A stretch of DNA of 64,000 nt, from NCBI GenBank assembly GCA_022496805.1, contig CM040102.1, forward strand, positions 806,001-870,000. Direction: 5' to 3'. The translations under genes and the position numbers were made by a program. Under the pieces are notes generated by a model, which saw only the letters and a list, made by a program, of their open reading frames with translations, made no database searches and was not told the origin of the DNA. This DNA is from Pohlia nutans (Eukaryota > Streptophyta > Bryopsida > Bryales > Mniaceae). Each line of letters begins with the position of its first letter. The stretch's first letter is position 1. Positions 24,328 through 35,297 of this stretch are shown here, piece by piece.

Positions 24328-24890
24328 GGGCTGATTTTGCATTTGGGCCCCGAGGGGCACCGCTAGGATCGCATGGCGCTAGGTGTCAACCCCGGGGGCC
24401 CCACAGGGTCTCCTAGAACACTTGGGGGCCCCGTTTGGGGCCCCTAAGTGGGCTGAATTTCCATTTCGGCCCCGAGGGGCACGACGAGGTCCGCATGGCG
24501 CTAGGTGACAACCCCGGGGGCCCCATGGGAGCTCCTAGAACACTTGGGGGCCCCGTTTTTGGCCCCCAAGTGGGCTGATTTTGCATTTGGGCCCCGAGGG
24601 CCACCGCTAGGACCGCATGGGGCTAGGGGTCAACCACAGGGGCCCCACGGGGGCTCCCAGAACACTTGGGGACCCCGTTTGGGGCCCCCTAGTGGGCTGA
24701 ATTGCCATTTGGGCCCCGAGGGGCATCGCTAGGAGCGCATGTCGCTATGGGTCAACCCCGGGGGCCCCACGGGGGCTCCTAGAACACTTGGGGGCCCTGT
24801 TTGGGGCTCTCAAGTGGACTGAATTAGCATTTGGGCCCCGAGGGACATCGCTAAGACCGCATAGGGCCTGGGGTCAAGCCCGAGGACTGT
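24328..24890 (-). repeat. 122-bp satellite, about 4.6 units, inverted
   Basis: GGGCTGA-type unit starts at 24328, 24450, 24572, 24694 and 24816 (as GGACTGA), again exactly 122 bp apart. The unit is the reverse complement of the one at 20277-21130. The two arrays flank a 3.2-kb interval in opposite orientation. Confidence 0.95.
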
Positions 24891-24913
24891 GGACTCATTT
24901 TAATTTTGAATTT

Positions 24914-26255
24914 AGCCGATTGGGTAGTCTGCAGTGTAAAAAGATGATATTATCAATTGGTTTTGGAATGAGTAGTGTAAATAGGTTATGTTACCAATAG
25001 ATTTCCCAATCTGGATTCCAATAGGTTCGAGGGTAGTTAGGTAGTTGTGTGGGCGATGGGTATTTAGAGAGAGAATGCCGATTGGTTTTTCAGTCTTTTC
25101 CTTGCAAGTTGAGCAGGAAGCTCCTTCCGCTTGAGGAAGTAAAACAATTGTGTAATTGTGTTTTGTGAATGATTTGTGTAATAGAAAATAGTTTTGAAAC
25201 AATCGGAAGTGTGAAATTGTATGTGATTTGAAATTGTGGAAAGTGTGTGATTCATTGTATGGAAATTGGAGATTTGTGTGTGATTGAGAAACTGGTGTGG
25301 AGAAATTAATGTGTAATTGAATGTGCTTGCAATTGGAAAATTGTGAGTGATTGTATGAGTGATTGGACTGTAGAAAGTGGCAGATTAACAATTGGGATTT
25401 TATTCCTAAAAATATAGAAAAACTTAAACTGAATTGGAGAAAAGATAGTGTAAAAATTGAGATTCATCAATTGGAGAATGTATAATCCAATTGGTGGTTG
25501 GGTAACTGAATATGAACCAATTGGAAGTTGTGACTTAATTGAGTGAAATTGTGAAACCAGGGGAGAGTTAAGATTTGAAAATATAAGATAATTGTGTGTG
25601 AGTACCCAATTGGAAAGAAAGCGTGCAACAGAGTGAGGATCTGTGTGGAATGGTGAGAGACTGGACAATACCAATTGGGAATTTGTTAACTAGAGATGAA
25701 CGCTAATTAATTGTAGAAAATACCAATTGAGAAGTCAAACTGTATGTGAGAGAATTGGTTAATAAAATTAGGGAGAGTTTTAATTGAAGTGAGCAATTGG
25801 TGAGAATGAGCTATGAGTGAATGTTAAGCCAATTGGGTAAATACAAAACGAGTATGTTGTAATCCAGAAGTTGGAAAAGAATATTTTATAAGATTGAGAG
25901 AATCTAGGATCAATTGGGAAGTCATGTTAGTGCTGAATTACAATTGGTAAGAGAGCCAATCGAGAAGATATGTTGATGGGAGGTTTGAAACCAATTGGGA
26001 ATTCATAACCAACAATTTAATTTCCAATTGAGAAGATGATGCAGCAAAGACCTGAAGGAATCAGAAAGACTTAAAACCAATTGGGAAAGGAAGCCAGAGA
26101 ATCGACAATTGGAGAAAGAGGTTAAGGGAAAAGCTTGAAGATAAATACCAATGGAAGATGATAAGATGTTCTAATACCCTTATCTATTGGTTTAGAGTGG
26201 GAATTTATTGGTAGTTTTCAAATCTAATTGAGCAAATCCAATTGAAACCTGAATT
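24914..26255. repeat. Cluster of CAATTGG / CCAATTGG palindromic sites
   Basis: More than two dozen copies of CAATTGG, CCAATTGG or one-base variants (CCGATTGG, CCAATAGG) are scattered through 1.3 kb of otherwise irregular AT-rich sequence, ending about 250 bp before the DUF7869 gene. Spacing is irregular, so this is not a simple tandem repeat. It looks like subterminal or upstream protein-binding sites of a transposon. Confidence 0.75.
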
Positions 26256-26504
26256 CATCTCCCTGTGAACGAACTCGTAACTATAGGATTAATTTTATTT
26301 TTATTTTAAAGGTAAAATTAATTTAACTACAAGGACACTCGGATTAAGAGTTCTCACCGTTTCAAACAAACAAAACATAACAAAACATAACAAAACAATT
26401 GTACTTTATGTATAGATCGTAGTTAATAGCAGCGTTATCGATAAGCTATTATAAATGTTTGTTATACTGAGTACGGATTGTAAATGTGGTGAACAGAGAT
26501 ACGG

Positions 26505-29500
26505 ATGACGATGGATTCCAATGCCTTTGGAAGCCCTGTTGCTTTACAAAACGTTGTAGGAGGTGTGGACAGACCGGGACCTAGTGTAGGAGAGCGACCC
26601 ACTGGGCGTCCCGTTCGCATGAGTTTGTTCCAAGAGGTACGAACACACTGTACTCAGATGGAGACACAACAGAGGAATGAGACGGTACAACTACTATCGA
26701 CTGGAGGAAGCGTTGTGGGATTCGGAGTGGTTGATAGTTCTTTCAAACGTGGGATGGAACTGAATCAGGTGAAATTGTTTCCATGTGAAGTTGCTGTACG
26801 TGTCTCACGTGTTGTAGACGAAATGTTCTGGACTGGAGAGGTAGTCGGGGAACATCTTGGAGAATGTTTGGACGTAGTCATACGTTGGCAGAGGTCACTG
26901 TTGCGGGTTGTCCAAAGCAATGAACAGCCTCCACCTTCATCTGGTAGGGGACAAAATTTCTCGTTCTCTACAGCGGCAATGGCCCAATATGATTTCCATG
27001 AGGATGATAGAGATTCCAATCGTACGAATATGTATTCTGCCACGCCAGTTCAGTCGGGCATTCGAGAGGGGTCATCTCCAATGACGCAAGGATCACAATC
27101 TAGCATAAAGAATCTTCCACATGTAGAAGGTTTAGCTCCAGAGGGACCGAGCAGGACGTACTCTATGGTGAATCGAAAGAGCAGAGTTCCTAAACCACGT
27201 GAGAAGGGCGAGCCACGAATGGAGAAAGTGACATTGGCAAGCGTTAGATCTGCAAAGCAGAGAGGGGGGTGCAAACGTAATTGTTTGAGGGATGTGAATG
27301 AGAAGTACATTTTGGAACAACGGTACATGGCGTGGGCGCAGAAGTATGAAGTGAGAGCGACTTGGATTTTGCAGATGCTAAACGCTTTTTACACAATTAC
27401 TGAGGGACAGAGGCGAAACAAATATGATACAAAGTTGGATGGCTTGCCGGTTTGTAATGGGTGTTACGTTGCAGCATTGGGTTACTCGCAGAGACGTTTC
27501 AAGGAATTGAAACAATCTCAACAAGTGTATGGGAGGATCGCAGCTGTCCATGGAAACGTTTGCAAAATTAGAGAAGGGGCAAAATTGTCTGCGGTCCGTG
27601 AATGTTTTTCTACATTTGTAGATGAAGCGGGGTGCACACAACCGCATCGTCAAGTACGACGGAAGAGTGATAACTCGGTATTGGCACTAGTGCTGCTGCC
27701 AATGAACACGACGAAAGTGGACGTGTTCAATTATGTGAACGAGGAGGTGAAGCGGATACATGATGGGGAACCGTTGTCGATAAGTTCGTTCCGAAAGTTA
27801 TGGAGGGTGGAGTTCCCGTATGTGCAAATTCCACCGTTTTCAAGGTTTTCGAAGTGCTTCCATTGTTGGGAGTATAAGTGTGGGATGGAAGCAACGAACA
27901 ACACGGTGGCGAAGGTGCAGATTAAGAATTTGTTTCTCATCCACATCCGCCACCAAATGGAGGAACGACGTGATTACTGGTTATTCAAAAGGTCAGCTAT
28001 AATAAATCCAGACCTCTATATGTGCCTAATAGTCGACGGCATGGACCAGAACACCACCATGATTCCAAAGATGAGGCAAACGGTGAAGAACATTGAGTCG
28101 CGGTTTGTGAAGACTCACTTGTGTGGAGTCCTCGTACATGGAATTGGATTGTACGCAGACGTGTGGATAGACTCGCACCACAAGCATGATAGCAACCAAG
28201 TCATTACAACAGTGATGCATGTGATAGATGACGTGAGACGAAGGAAGGGTGCGCTGCCTCCTACGTTGCGAATCCAAGCAGACAACACAACCCGAGAGAA
28301 CAAGAACATCTACATGTTTGCCCTCTGTGCTGCCCTTGTTGGAATGGGCTACTTCCAAGAAGTACAGCTATGTTTTCTTATAGTAGGACACACTCACGAG
28401 GACATCGATCAGCGGTTCAGCATTATATCTCATACGTTGAAGAGATCAAAACATCGATTCTCTGAAACAACTGTTGCAGTTGGTGGAAAAAAGAACGTCG
28501 TATACAGAGTCATTCGTGAGCGCTCGGCATTTGGAGAACGTGAGGGATTGGAAGGCATTCATTACGCCGCATTTGCTGACAGGAAGTGATACACTGACGG
28601 GCATAACATTTTCGCATCAAATGAGATTTTACACGGAGAATGGTGCACCCCGAGTGCAGTTCAAGCATTACAACAAGGATGTATAGGGTCCTACGGAGGG
28701 ACACTTGTGTCTGCGGTCTCTACCTACAAGAGAGGAGAAGCCAAATCTTGCAGAGTTGTTTGGTGCGGACGACAGGGAGTTGAAAGCCTTGGGAGAATTC
28801 ATTGCATACAAGGAGAAGTGTGTGGAAAGAATACAACACGTGGAGGAGAACTTACAGGCAATAGAGGAAGCGCGGTGGCTGATCAAGTATTTGAAGAATT
28901 TTCCTCTGCAAGATAGAAGTGAGAATGCAAAGCTACCGTTCTGGCCTGACGAAGCACATGTGAACGCAACAGGAGACGATGCCACGGTGGAAACAACAAC
29001 AGATGACGTTGACTCCAATATGACAAGTAATACGAATGCGGTTGTGGACTCGATCATGGCAACAATGTCGAACCCAGAGCCTCGAGGGTACTTCGGACCT
29101 CGAAAGGGCAGACCATCTACTGCAGCGGTAACGAGAACGCCTAGAAGAACAGAGACGGAAGTCGTGGGCCAAGCATCATCTACAGCTACCCTGGAGGCAA
29201 GAGATGATCCGTTTCCAGTTTTCAATCCAGTGAGGGACTTGGAGATTGGACAGTTCGTGGCTTTAACAGTAGAGCGGAAAGTAGTAAGGGCTGGAGTACC
29301 ATTCTATGTGGGGAAGGTGGTGGAATTTGGACAAGGCAAATGGGCAATGAAAGTGAAGGTGATATGGTATTGGCCTACTATGAGGCGAGGTGTGACGGAT
29401 GAAGCAAGTTCTGAGCCACAACGATACAGGAACTGCATGGAAGCATCTTGGGAGCCATCTGGTGAGAGACATGGTTGGGTGGACAAAGAAGCTGCTATAT

Positions 29501-29694
29501 TTTCATGGAGAGATGTACCAGCAAGAACGAGAAGTGGACATTTGAAGGTGAAGTTCATTTCTATACAAGGAGTTCGAACTGAGAACCAAGTAACTATTCC
29601 CAATGAAGCAAAGCCATACATACTTGAATATATTGCATTACAGGTGGAAAGCATGGATGACGAGAGGACGCAGAACGAGCTAGATGCTTACTAG
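26505..29694 (+). pseudogene. DUF7869 transposase-like protein, one frameshift and one stop
   Basis: ATG at 26505 opens 694 codons. Residues about 250-330 have the Cys-rich N-terminal block of this family (CKRNCL, VCNGCYVAALGYS). Residues 480-660 are the DUF7869 core, read here as an RNase H/DDE-like fold with candidate acidic residues in LIVDGMDQ, RIQADNTTRENK and GHTHEDIDQ. A one-base shift near 28465-28493 (an A6 run) moves the true frame, where ENVRDWKAFI continues. A TAG at 28684-28686 then interrupts it, and the same frame runs on to 29694. The last 150 residues have a BAH/SH3-like block (IGQFVALTVE, YVGKVVEFG, KVIWYWP). The protein would be a nuclear transposase or a relative of one; activity in this family is not established to my knowledge. 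Confidence 0.8.
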
Positions 29695-30779
29695 AATAGA
29701 ATTGTATATGTTATACAGTATATGGTTTTCTGTATTAGATGTCGAGGTCTTGAAGGGAAAACTGTGTACTATTATTATAAATCGTGAACGAGTACACGAT
29801 TTTTATATAATACAAAGAATAATTAAGTCTTATGTGTATGTTTGTAGCCCATATCTAAATGCATACAATGTGCTTGTATGATTATGTAAGATGCGTGCAC
29901 AAATAAGGGATTTAGAATTCCTACTTTCGTACCTATCGCATAGTATGTGCAGAATGAATATCACAGGATAATTTTGTTGCATATAGGACAAAAATTTGAC
30001 ATATAGAAAATGAAAATACAAATTCTTTAAAGGAAATCCCCCGTCGAAAATCTCCATGAATTTGCAATTTATCCTTATTAGAAGGGAATTGCTGGGAAAA
30101 ACAATTTGCCTAATTTTTTTGCAATTTTTTGGGATTTGAATTTTTAGTGCGCCCGGGGGCCAAGTGCATGATTATATGGCCAAGTGCGTAAATAGCGAAT
30201 TGCGTGTTAAATATCGACAAATCAAACGAAGATGGGAACATATTTCCTCCAATTAAAAAGCCCCGAGGTAGTTTCGGAATGGCATGATTAAATTTCGCTG
30301 CATACGTAGATCATATTTATGAGCATAACATTGGAGCAATGTCAATTAAAAAATTGACACATGGCATTGATTAATACAGAATTTACTATCAAAACTCAGA
30401 TTTCCTTATGTTTACGTCAAATTGGGACGCTAAATAACCACGAGGAACCATGTGCACCCACTCCGTGACTGACACATGGCAGTCAAACAAGCCACAACAT
30501 CTTTAATAACTTCTCGTGGTTTTTACCATCATGCAAGGAAAAAACAGTAAACTAACAATTACTGTCTACGAGTAGGGAAAAGTGACAGTAAAATCACGTA
30601 GTAACATAGAACTTACAATTACTCTTCACCAGCTGTAATTCTGGAATGTAAAAGCATAGGGAGAATGTGAATTTTGAGATGTTAAAATTGTGTGCAAGTT
30701 AGTAAGTGTAAGAGGATCCCCGGTTCAAAATAGCAAAGTGGGCCCCGATGCAAAAGTTCGCGAACCTAAAAGTTCAGTG
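29695..30779. other. Spacer at the right end of the inverted-repeat block
   Basis: AT-rich and without a supported gene. It contains the right copy of the 33-bp inverted repeat. Confidence 0.6.
30177..30209 (-). repeat. 33-bp inverted repeat, right copy
   Basis: Exact reverse complement of 15553-15585. It lies about 480 bp past the last codon of the DUF7869 gene. Confidence 0.9.
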
Positions 30780-30982
30780 TTCCCTAAGCTTAACAGAGCC
30801 CCCGCAAACGTTGCAATAAGCATGTTCCAAAACGTTGCTATAAGCATGTTCAAAACGTTGCTCATTTAGAACAACGTTTGTAGAGTTGTTCTAACAACGT
30901 TTGTTAAGCCTCGGGGGTTCAGACTTTCTAGTGTTGACAGCAACGTTTGCAGTGTTGCTGTCCCCCCCAATTTCTAGTAGTG
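30780..30982. mobile_element. Right end of a CACTA-type element, with AACGTT subterminal repeats
   Basis: Ends AATTTCTAGTAGTG at 30982, the complement of a CACTACTAGAAATT terminus. The preceding 200 bp hold at least six CAACGTT or AACGTTGC sites in both orientations, typical CACTA subterminal repeats. No matching left end with the same subterminal motif is present in the window, so it is a fragment or its left end was lost. Confidence 0.6.
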
Positions 30983-30989
30983 GACATTT

Positions 30990-31150
30990 GGACTAGAACC
31001 ATAGGACAATAGGACAATAGAACAATAGGACAATGGCATAATATCACAGTAGGACAATATGATGATATGACGATGTGGCGATGTGACAATATGCCAATAT
31101 GACAATATGCCAATACAATTTGACTATTGGGCATGACGACAATATGGCGG
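30990..31150. repeat. 9-10 bp minisatellite (GACAATAGG / GACAATATG)
   Basis: Tandem degenerate copies of GACAATAGG grading into GACAATATG and GACGATGTG. Confidence 0.85.
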
Positions 31151-31439
31151 TATGATAATACGGTAAAGCTTTGCATGACTATTGGCGGTAAAAGGGAAAT
31201 GATGGGAGAAAAAGGGGAAAATAAAGGCCAGCTAGGAGACCACCAAGAGCTGCTCTAATTAGTACAACGGACTACCATAAATAGTAGTCCACCCCTGACA
31301 CATACTACGCAAAAATGGGCAGTACAGTAACGTGATTCTTCGAACGAGGGAAGGAACGCTTGCACATCCTGTTGTTCGGCTTTCCCAGAATGAAGAAGCA
31401 ATAACCATGGCGCATGGATCATTCCTGCAATGTGATCGA

Positions 31440-31472
31440 CGGGCGGGCCGTCCACGTCGATGAACGTCTCCG
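31440..31472. repeat. Left remnant of a GGCCGTCC array, split by the CACTA insertion
   Basis: GGGCGGGCCGTCC followed by CGTCTCCG. The same motifs resume at 37066 on the other side of the CACTA element, so the element inserted inside the array. Confidence 0.75.
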
Positions 31473-32217
31473 CACTACTAGGAAAACATACGAAATATGA
31501 CTGGGGTTTATGACTAAAAACGGGCATAAAGTGAATTGATGACTAATACCATTTTCAGTCAGCAATCCAGTCGTAGCGGACAACGAAAATTACTAAAAAT
31601 ACTCTAGTCATATCTGCGGTCATACGTTCCCTGTGGTGCGTTCCCAAATTTTTTTTCGGGACCTCGATTATGGGCAGCCCGACAAATATGACTATGTTTA
31701 GTCATTTATGTGACTAGGAATAGTCAGAAACATCTGACTAGATTTAGTCATTTACGTCAATCTAATGACTAATATGCATAATTTTATGACGTCATTATAT
31801 GACTATCATTGTGGTCCAAATTTGGTAGTGATGACTAGATTTAGTCATCATTTTGGTTTAAATATTTGTGAAGGCTCGTCAATCATTCACATCTGTATGA
31901 CTAGTTGTAGTCAGAACTTTAGATACATTCAAGTTTACGCCCAACTATATGATTGAATAAAAGCTTTATTTTTGAACAAAATTGCCCAGAAACTGACTAT
32001 GCATAGTCATTGCTTTCAAACACGTGACTACAACTAATGACTACATATAGTCATTTTAGTTCACATATCGTAGTCATGAGATCCAAAAAGTTAAGGAGAC
32101 TAAGTGACTAAATATAGTCCTCTGATAGAAATCAATGACTACAATCAGCGTCAATGTCTAATATCCATACTGTTCTAACCGCATTGAACAGTGCCCTATT
32201 TTAGCCAACGCAATTGC

Positions 32218-33005
32218 TCATGGATGCCTTAAGAATTGGGTGGGCCACAATATAAAGCTATCTACTACTTGTCTCATCTTCGAGATAGAAGGGTCGTCCA
32301 ATTCTACACTGGAATAGAAAAGGCAGTGGTCGTTGTTGCTCTTCTGCACCTCCACGGAGACACTTCCTTCTGAAATTGTGACCCCATGCAATCTGGCTCC
32401 TTCCAAGTCAATGACCTTCCCAATTCCAAGTCAATGACCACTTGTTCTTCTTCCCCGTCTGCAACACCCATGATTTCGACAACATTGCCTTTGCTAAATT
32501 CCAAAGGCGATGAGGCTTTGGCCTTTTGTCCACTTGTCTGCAATTCCACAAACACTCGCAAATAATGGAATGAGGACTGCCACAAAAACTAAGCATGTAG
32601 TTTATAGAAGAACCAAGTAGGTAGTGCTTTGGCTTTCCTTACCTTTGATGTGCTCTTGTCCTGAAGAGCCCCCACTTTATCTTCCTTACTATCTTTTGCC
32701 ACGACAACAAGATTCCTTGATTTCTTTTGTTTCCCACCCTTTCCCCGTGTCTTTCTCTCATGAGTAACGAGGGATCCCTTCTCTGCCCTCACCTGCTCCC
32801 GCTCATTAAGGGACCCCTTCTCTCTCCTCTTGTAAATGTTGGCGGTACCCTTCTCTGTCCGGGGTATCCTCTGCTCACCCCCATTGATTTCAAGCTTCCG
32901 TACCTCAGTAATCCTCTTCCTCTTCTCACCAGTTGGACAATGCTTCGACGGCGATAGCAAGCCAGTGTCCGCCTTGACTTCCTTCCCTTCACTGACTTCT
33001 TCCAT
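32218..33005 (-). pseudogene. CACTA accessory protein (TNP1/DUF8039-like C-terminus), frameshifted
   Basis: Exon one runs from ATG 33005 to a donor at about 32645 (AAG|GTAAGG) and codes a Lys/Arg/Glu-rich region. Exon two starts after an acceptor near 32545 and leads into LEGARLHGVTISEGSVSVEV and SFILWPTQFL, a pattern I associate with the small conserved C-terminal domain of plant CACTA accessory proteins that bind subterminal repeats. A 23-bp tandem duplication (TTCCAAGTCAATGACC at 32401 and again at 32424) throws exon two out of frame. It would be the natural ligand of the surrounding GACTA/TAGTC boxes. Family call is tentative. Confidence 0.5.
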
Positions 33006-33183
33006 CTACACATCGTCTCTTCCTTCAGACTCATGTTTATTCCAATATAAACAACCACAGCCAGTCATGAAAACATGTAGAGTTAAAGGGGACTTCTTCA
33101 CTAATTCTAGTTAGCAATGTAAAGAACGTGACTAACTTTAGTCATAAATTCCATAAGCATGACTAGTACAAGGCATTTCGACC

Positions 33184-33549
33184 CTAAACCCTAAGCTCTA
33201 AAACCGCCTTCGCAGCTGCTGTCGACAAGGCCGCTATCTTCGCAGCTATCGATTTCTCCGCGACCTCCGCCTCCACGTCGCTTTCTCCGCTGTCACTGAC
33301 TGCTTCCTCCTTGTTGTCTTCCTCTGCATCAAGCTCCTACGCTGTAGACGACAACGCGCTATTGAGATCTACCTTCGGTGAGGACTTCGCCGCCTCTGCC
33401 TCCGCTTCGGATTCCTTGCTGCTGCTGCTTTCTTGCTCCTCATCAGACACTTCCTCCTTCGACTCTTCCTCCTGAGACTCTTCTTCATTCGATTCTTCCT
33501 CCTTCGACGACTCGCTTTCCAGCACCGTGGGCTTCTTCGATTTTGCCAT
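33184..33549 (-). pseudogene. Acidic Ser/Glu-rich ORF inside the CACTA element, one stop
   Basis: ATG at 33549 (MAKSKKPTVLESES), then a run of Glu/Ser repeats. A TAG interrupts the frame near 33340, after SALSSTA, and the same frame continues through a second acidic stretch (ELDAEEDNKEEAV) and an Ala-rich tail to TAG 33184-33186. No domain. Possibly the 5' exon of the accessory gene that follows on the same strand, or a captured host fragment. Confidence 0.4.
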
Positions 33550-34461
33550 GGCGACAGAGCTTCCAAGTGCGACGACGAGATGCAAGTGAATTTTGAGCAG
33601 TGGTCTCTATTTTTCAAATTCCAGCAAGGATAAGGTCAATCTAAGTACAACAATCCTATGCAATGATGATTGAAGAGGTTGGCTGAGGGAGTGGGGAAGT
33701 GGAGCTGTGGAGTGAAAGTGAAAGTCAAACCACTTAGGGTTTCGTAATCAATGGGTGGCGGCTGCGTTTAGGTGGCGGCTGCGTTTAGGGTGCGGAATTA
33801 TCGCCGCCGCCGCCACGTGTTAGTAGCCAGTGAAGTGCTATTAATAGTTCATTGTTATCCATCGATGACTAGGTTTAGTCACCAGTTTGCTTCGTTGACT
33901 ATTCGTAGTCAGGAGTTCTATATCCATGACTAGATGTACGCACGTCATTGACGATTTTGAAATAGTGCTAGAGTGAGTATACTTAGCTCTTCCTCAAACG
34001 ATGCCCTATAAAGCAACGCGTCAAGGCGCTCAAACACATTAGGAATCTGAAGTATTTCTAGAATGAAGAGATCTGCTCGATCGAACAAAGCTGAATCGCC
34101 CTTATACTCTAACTTGAAACTTGGACACTTCTTCCTCTGTCGGTGACATCTTTACTAAAAGCTGTAAGGTCTCTTGGCTCAGACCCTCGGCTGCAAATTA
34201 AGAACGAGTGCAGTATTTCTCACTCTTCGTGAATTTGCCATCCACAACTTGCAAAGAGTTCATGTCCATTGTATCGATCGTATTATACAAAACCTAATTT
34301 AGATGAGGGCATCACCAAAACAAGAGAGGAACATTGCATGAAATCCTTCAAGATTACAGAGAGTATGCACCCAAGCAATATAATTTTTAGTACATAGTAA
34401 TATAAGATAAACTAAGCACTATCCCAAGAGGATCTTCGAGACTCTTAATCCTACATCCCGA

Positions 34462-35297
34462 GTGGATCTTCTACATTTGCAACTGTGGGAAATCGAAGAG
34501 AAAGAAGCAGACAGACAAGGTCTAAAAAGTTACCCTTGCCCATGTAAGAAATGCATGGGTGCAAAAATAGTATCAAGGACAACCATCCGCAAACATCTAC
34601 GGAAGTACAAGCGAGATCCTGAATTCAAGACATCCATCCTGGTATGTTATCCACCAATTTAGTCTGATATTTTTGTTATGAAATATGTGGGTGCCAATGC
34701 GCTTGCCTTACTTTGTTGCGATGTTACATGTAGGAAACACAGAGATATATGTGTAATTTCAGCTCTTCTACCGCTTCAGAGGAGCACAGAGAGTAGTTTG
34801 TATCCCAACCATGAAGCATCTGTGGATACTGTTCAGAGAGATATCGATTATGGGAAATGGCGCATAGGCACCATCCCCAAGCTCAAAATTTTCACATTTT
34901 GGGAAGAAAGTGGGAGGATAGGGTGTCAACACATCCGCACATGGGATGAAGCCTATATGCCATGGAAGCAGCCAAATCTAGTGATGAGTTATTGCCGTTT
35001 GTTGGGAAGAGATTCTCAAAGGCTGAGTTCCACCGTTAATGTGAGGCAGACAAGCGTTTTTTGAAGTATGCAATATGTGTGAAGAAAAATGTGTACCAAA
35101 ATGGAGATGTGTTGAATGGAAATGTTGCAGGGTTTATTAACAGTTCTATTGGAAGAGAGCATATAGAGAATGCTATTTGGGAATACGTGTCATTGCCTGC
35201 CCCATGGAACTCAAAAACTTGGGGGTATATTATGACTGTAGCAACACGTGACATTGAAGTGGGAGAGGAACTTTTCACATATTACCCTCTTAATTGA
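34462..35297 (+). pseudogene. Transposase-associated domain fused to a captured SET-domain fragment
   Basis: First exon, about 34462-34641, has the Cys-rich transposase-associated pattern (YPCPCKKCMG, RTTIRKHLRKY) and ends at a good donor (CTG|GTATGTT). After 34734 the reading passes through poorly conserved sequence with frame changes, and at about 35061-35297 gives a clear SET C-terminal half: NGNVAGFINSSIG (for GN-FINHS), ENAIWEYV, ATRDIEVGEELFTYY. SET proteins methylate histone lysines. The Cys and His residues of the NHSC motif are replaced (NSSI), and the N-terminal half is weak, so activity is unlikely. This is best read as a host fragment carried by the CACTA element. Confidence 0.6.

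Larger units (their letters stand above)
15553..30209. mobile_element. Candidate 14.7-kb transposon: ParB/MTase-like cargo plus DUF7869 gene
   Basis: The interval is bounded by a perfect 33-bp inverted repeat. Just inside the left end (490 bp away) is the 3' end of a minus-strand 1368-codon ORF. Just inside the right end (about 480 bp away) is the 3' end of a plus-strand DUF7869 transposase-like gene. The two genes are therefore divergent, each with its tail towards a terminus. The middle has two inverted 122-bp satellite arrays and a field of CAATTGG sites. No clear target duplication is seen: the left flank ends TTAA and the right flank starts AATA. The repeats might instead be two independent copies of a short dispersed repeat. 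Confidence 0.5.

Noticed and set aside
24413..25000. Gly/Pro-rich ORFs in the inverted satellite
   Set aside because: Translation of the 122-bp repeat.
15549..30213. TTAA target duplication (Kolobok/piggyBac type) around the 33-bp inverted repeat
   Set aside because: TTAA precedes the left repeat but the right flank reads AATA.
7790..30982. Pairing CACTACTAGAAAT at 7790 with the complementary end at 30982 as one giant CACTA element
   Set aside because: Target-site triplets differ (ATA and GAC), the sequences diverge directly after the 13-bp match, and the CAACGTT subterminal motif is present only at the right.
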